Below, piece after piece: positions 61,516 to 64,000 of a DNA stretch of 64,000 bases. The stretch lies in NCBI RefSeq assembly GCF_000419525.1, contig NZ_ATTE01000001.1:4942001-5006000 (forward strand), given 5' to 3'. Position 1 is the first letter of the stretch; each line of letters starts with the position of its first letter. A program made the position numbers and the translations under genes. This DNA comes from Leucothrix mucor DSM 2157 (GTDB lineage: Bacteria; Pseudomonadota; Gammaproteobacteria; Thiotrichales; Thiotrichaceae). The notes under the pieces were generated by a model. That model had not been told where the DNA came from. It saw only the letters and a list, made by a program, of their open reading frames with translations, and searched no databases.

Positions 61516-62406
61516 ATGTCTACCATTATCGAAGTCAAAGGCTTGCACAAACATTACGGTGACATGGTTGCCGTAGCGGGTGTCGATTTTAGCGTTAAGC
61601 GCGGCACTTGCTTTGGATTGCTTGGCCCAAATGGTGCGGGTAAAACCACCACCATTGAAATGATGGAGGGTATTAGCAAGCCAACGGCGGGCGAAGTGCT
61701 GTACATGGGTAAGCCGCAAGGCAGTGATTTTAAAGAGCAGGCGGGCATTCAATTTCAGTCTACTGCATTGCAGGACTTTCTAACTGTTGCCGAACAGCTT
61801 CGTTTGTTTGCCAGCTTTTACCCAAAAACCTTACCGTTCGATGAGTTGGTTGAAGTTTGCGCACTGGGTAGTTACTTAAATCGGGATGCCAGCAAGTTAT
61901 CAGGCGGCCAACGTCAGCGTTTGTTACTGGCTATTGCGCTAGTGAATGATCCGCAAGTGGTGTTTCTGGATGAGCCAACTACCGGGCTTGATCCCCAGGC
62001 ACGCCTTAATTTCTGGGAGTTGGTCAATCGTATTAAAGCGCTGGATAAAACTGTGCTGCTCACCACTCACTACATGGAAGAAGCCTACAACCTGTGTGAT
62101 GAAATTGCGATTATGGATCACGGTAAAATCATTGCCCAAGGCTCTCCGGATGAGTTGTTATCTCAGCACTTTCAGGATGTTATTGTGGAATTACCACAAG
62201 CTGATTTCAATGCCGAGGCGACTGCGAAAATTCCTCATCGCGTATTAGATAAAGTCCAGGCGAGCGTGCAAATCGTTACGCAAGACGTTAATGCGACCTT
62301 GGCTGAGTTATTGGCACTTGGTGTTTCATTGAAAGGCTTGCAGGTTCGTCCTCGTACCTTGGAAGACTTATTTATACAACTAACCGGCAAGGAGCTTCGG
62401 GCATGA
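61516..62406 (+). CDS. ABC-2 type exporter, ATP-binding protein
   Basis: 296 aa. Walker A GLLGPNGAGKTTTIEMMEG, Q-loop GIQFQSTALQ, signature LSGGQRQRLLLAIALV, Walker B VVFLDEPTTGLDPQARL, switch His in LLTTHYMEEAYNLCD. The C-terminal ~80 residues (VIVELPQADFN to LEDLFIQLTGKEL) are the DrrA/CcmA-type regulatory end. Overlaps the permease by four bases. Substrate unknown; drug, lipid or polysaccharide export are all possible for this class. Confidence 0.94.
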   Translation: MSTIIEVKGLHKHYGDMVAVAGVDFSVKRGTCFGLLGPNGAGKTTTIEMMEGISKPTAGEVLYMGKPQGSDFKEQAGIQFQSTALQDFLTVAEQLRLFASFYPKTLPFDELVEVCALGSYLNRDASKLSGGQRQRLLLAIALVNDPQVVFLDEPTTGLDPQARLNFWELVNRIKALDKTVLLTTHYMEEAYNLCDEIAIMDHGKIIAQGSPDELLSQHFQDVIVELPQADFNAEATAKIPHRVLDKVQASVQIVTQDVNATLAELLALGVSLKGLQVRPRTLEDLFIQLTGKELRA

Positions 62407-63434
62407 TTAAGCGTATTTTAGCCATGGTGCATGCTCGTAATCTGGAGTTTGTGCGAGACCGTTCATCGCTGGGTTGGAGTTTATTGCTACCCGTATTGTT
62501 GGTGTTTGGATTGGCGTTTATCTTTTCTGATGAAGATAAGGCCTTGTATAAAGTTGCTGTGATCGCGCCAGGCTTAACGCAAAATGCGGCTCCAGATTCT
62601 ACTTTGCACCCTGTGCTAGGTTTGGATCATATTCAATTTTATGGTGTTGAAGATCAGGATGCGATCGTGGCCAAAGTAGCACGTCATCAGGTCGATATGC
62701 TGTTGGATTTGCGTCCGGAGCAGATGCATTACTGGATCAATCACGACTCCGCAACCGGTTATATTATGCAGCAATTACTGGCAGGCAGTGGCGGCCCGGT
62801 TGTTAGCGAAAAAACAGTCACTGGCAAGCAAATTCGTTATGTGGATTGGGTTGTGCCTGGCGTGTTAGGTATGAATATCATGTTCGCCTGCTTATTTGGG
62901 GTCGGCTATGTAATTGTGCGTTATCGAAAAAGTGGCTATCTGAAGCGGGTGAGTGCAACGCCGATGAGCTCCATGGAGTTTTTGATGGCGCAGATGTTTT
63001 CCCGTTTGTTCATTGTATTGGTTACCACGAGCATGGTGTATATCGGTACTAACTTTTTTATGGATTTTACTATGGAGGGGAGCTATTTAGCGCTGTTTTT
63101 GGTGTTGATTACAGGTACCTTTGCTTTGCTATCACTGGGATTGTTAGTAGCATCAAGAGTCACTAGTGAAGAGCTGGCAGGTGGTCTGTTGAATATGCTG
63201 ACCTGGCCAATGATGTTGGTATCTGGCGTTTGGTTTTCAATGGAAGGCGCACATCCTTGGCTGCAAAAGCTGGCAGATCTGTCGCCTTTAACCCACATGA
63301 TCGGCGCCGCCAGAAGTATTATGCTGGACGGCGCTTCAATCGTTCAGGTCAGTCATCACCTCATTATTTTGTTAGTGATGGGGATGGTATTTATGACCTT
63401 GGGTGCACGCTTATTTAAATGGTCTGACTCATAA
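62403..63434 (+). CDS. ABC-2 type exporter, membrane protein
   Basis: 343 aa. TM1 (residues ~25-43, [20 protein letters not shown]), a ~120-residue external domain, then five membrane helices ([21 protein letters not shown] onward, [21 protein letters not shown]). [21 protein letters not shown] and a cytoplasmic [20 protein letters not shown] coupling segment match ABC2_membrane_3 proteins. Partner of the preceding ATPase. Its end overlaps the convergent glpK by six bases. Confidence 0.92.
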   Translation: MIKRILAMVHARNLEFVRDRSSLGWSLLLPVLLVFGLAFIFSDEDKALYKVAVIAPGLTQNAAPDSTLHPVLGLDHIQFYGVEDQDAIVAKVARHQVDMLLDLRPEQMHYWINHDSATGYIMQQLLAGSGGPVVSEKTVTGKQIRYVDWVVPGVLGMNIMFACLFGVGYVIVRYRKSGYLKRVSATPMSSMEFLMAQMFSRLFIVLVTTSMVYIGTNFFMDFTMEGSYLALFLVLITGTFALLSLGLLVASRVTSEELAGGLLNMLTWPMMLVSGVWFSMEGAHPWLQKLADLSPLTHMIGAARSIMLDGASIVQVSHHLIILLVMGMVFMTLGARLFKWSDS

Positions 63435-64000
63435 TAAGGTACGTTTTAGTGCTTTATCCCAGCCGTTAAGTAGCTGCCGGCGAGCCGTCTCATTTAAGAC
63501 TGGCTCAAAGGTGGCTTCACATTGCCAGCCTGCTGAAATATCGCTGAGTGAGTTAAATACACCCGTTTGTAATCCCGCCAAACAAGCTGCACCCAAAGCG
63601 GTGGTTTCAGTGACTGCAGGGCGCTGTACACGCAGATGTAAGGTGTCAGCCAGTTGTTGTACCAGCCAGTTGTTTTTCACCATTCCACCATCAACCCTGA
63701 GCAGGCCGGGTGTGACGCCGTCTTCACGCATAGCGCGGAACAAATCATTGGTTTGATAACAAATTGACTCCAGCGTCGCGCGCACAATTTCGGCAGGGCC
63801 AGTGTCACGGGTTAAGCCATATAGTGCGCCACGTGCCTCTGCATCCCAGTGGGGTGCACCCAGTCCGGTAAAGGCTGGCACAAGATAAACGCCTTTATTG
63901 CTATCAAGCCCAGCGGCCATGGCTTCGCTATCGCCCGCCGATTTAATAATGCCCAGCCCATCACGCAACCATTGAATCGCTGCGCCGGCGCTGAATATCG
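63429..64000 (-). CDS. glpK: glycerol kinase, C-terminal part (5' end outside window)
   Basis: FGGY-family kinase that phosphorylates glycerol to glycerol 3-phosphate. The frame enters at the right edge ([20 protein letters not shown]) and holds the C-terminal ATPase-fold half: [62 protein letters not shown] and [18 protein letters not shown]. All are GlpK hallmarks. About 190 residues are visible of the usual ~495. Confidence 0.95.
   Translation of the reverse strand, partial: IFSAGAAIQWLRDGLGIIKSAGDSEAMAAGLDSNKGVYLVPAFTGLGAPHWDAEARGALYGLTRDTGPAEIVRATLESICYQTNDLFRAMREDGVTPGLLRVDGGMVKNNWLVQQLADTLHLRVQRPAVTETTALGAACLAGLQTGVFNSLSDISAGWQCEATFEPVLNETARRQLLNGWDKALKRTLL

Noticed and set aside
1-64000. 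tRNA or rRNA genes
   Set aside because: Reading the intergenic regions on both strands showed no cloverleaf-like or rRNA-like sequence; a covariance search was not possible here.

Overview
The window comes from a gammaproteobacterial chromosome. Gene content (pntAB, sthA, urt and ure nitrogen genes, an RND pump, a porin with a terminal Phe, methylated-DNA repair, many IS fragments, Uma2 and DUF1703-type proteins) fits a marine, possibly Thiotrichales (Leucothrix/Thiothrix-like) bacterium. The taxon is inference from style, not a measured match.

Layout: 1-4.3 kb is the end of an aromatic meta-cleavage operon (HpcH/HpaI aldolase, LigA, LigB, stub of an aldehyde dehydrogenase) cut off by an IS1111-group IS110 element, followed by a Uma2 protein. 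4.3-12.7 kb holds a TerB-like protein, an RND efflux adaptor/permease pair, a LuxR-type solo regulator, an IS5-type remnant, two LysM proteins and a fatty acid desaturase. 12.9-18.8 kb holds an Ada-AlkA fusion with an in-frame 12-bp tandem repeat, Ogt, thiopurine methyltransferase, a PhnD-like protein divergent from a LysR regulator, and gph. 19-22 kb is pntAB. 22-26.5 kb is a Sel1 protein and a signalling cluster (molybdopterin-fold protein without cysteine, hybrid histidine kinase, NarL-type regulator) plus a rhodanese.

26.6-32.3 kb is the urea ABC transporter urtABCDE and 45.1-50.3 kb is the urease operon ureDABCEFG. Both are preceded by sigma-54 type promoters (GG-N10-GC). The urease promoter also has two 15-bp NtrC-type dyads, so uptake and hydrolysis of urea look co-controlled by nitrogen status. 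Between them lies a ~12.7-kb accessory island.

The island begins with an AT-rich, compact gene set (32.6-36.7 kb): a glycine-zipper/lysine-tail protein, two tandemly duplicated small proteins, an uncharacterised protein that may be joined to the second small protein by a -1 frameshift on A AAA AAA, and a Ycf46-type AAA+ ATPase. I consider this the most likely undescribed system here. It is followed by a broken GNAT-toxin gene and two protein-identical IS66-family copies in opposite orientation. These enclose a DUF1703-type AAA/PD-(D/E)XK protein, a second Uma2 protein and an antitoxin-like ORF. A truncated rhodanese, a catalytically bare GT51-like protein and a YcxB-like membrane protein complete the island.

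50.3-64 kb holds a TlpA-like thioredoxin, tyrosine catabolism genes (4-hydroxyphenylpyruvate dioxygenase, a VOC protein, fumarylacetoacetase, Lrp-type regulator) bracketed by a ~138-bp dispersed repeat, sthA, an 8-bp x ~14 tandem repeat, a MoeB/ThiF-like E1 enzyme, a secreted His/Asn-rich protein, a porin, a methionine-type aminotransferase, an ABC-2 exporter and the 3' end of glpK.
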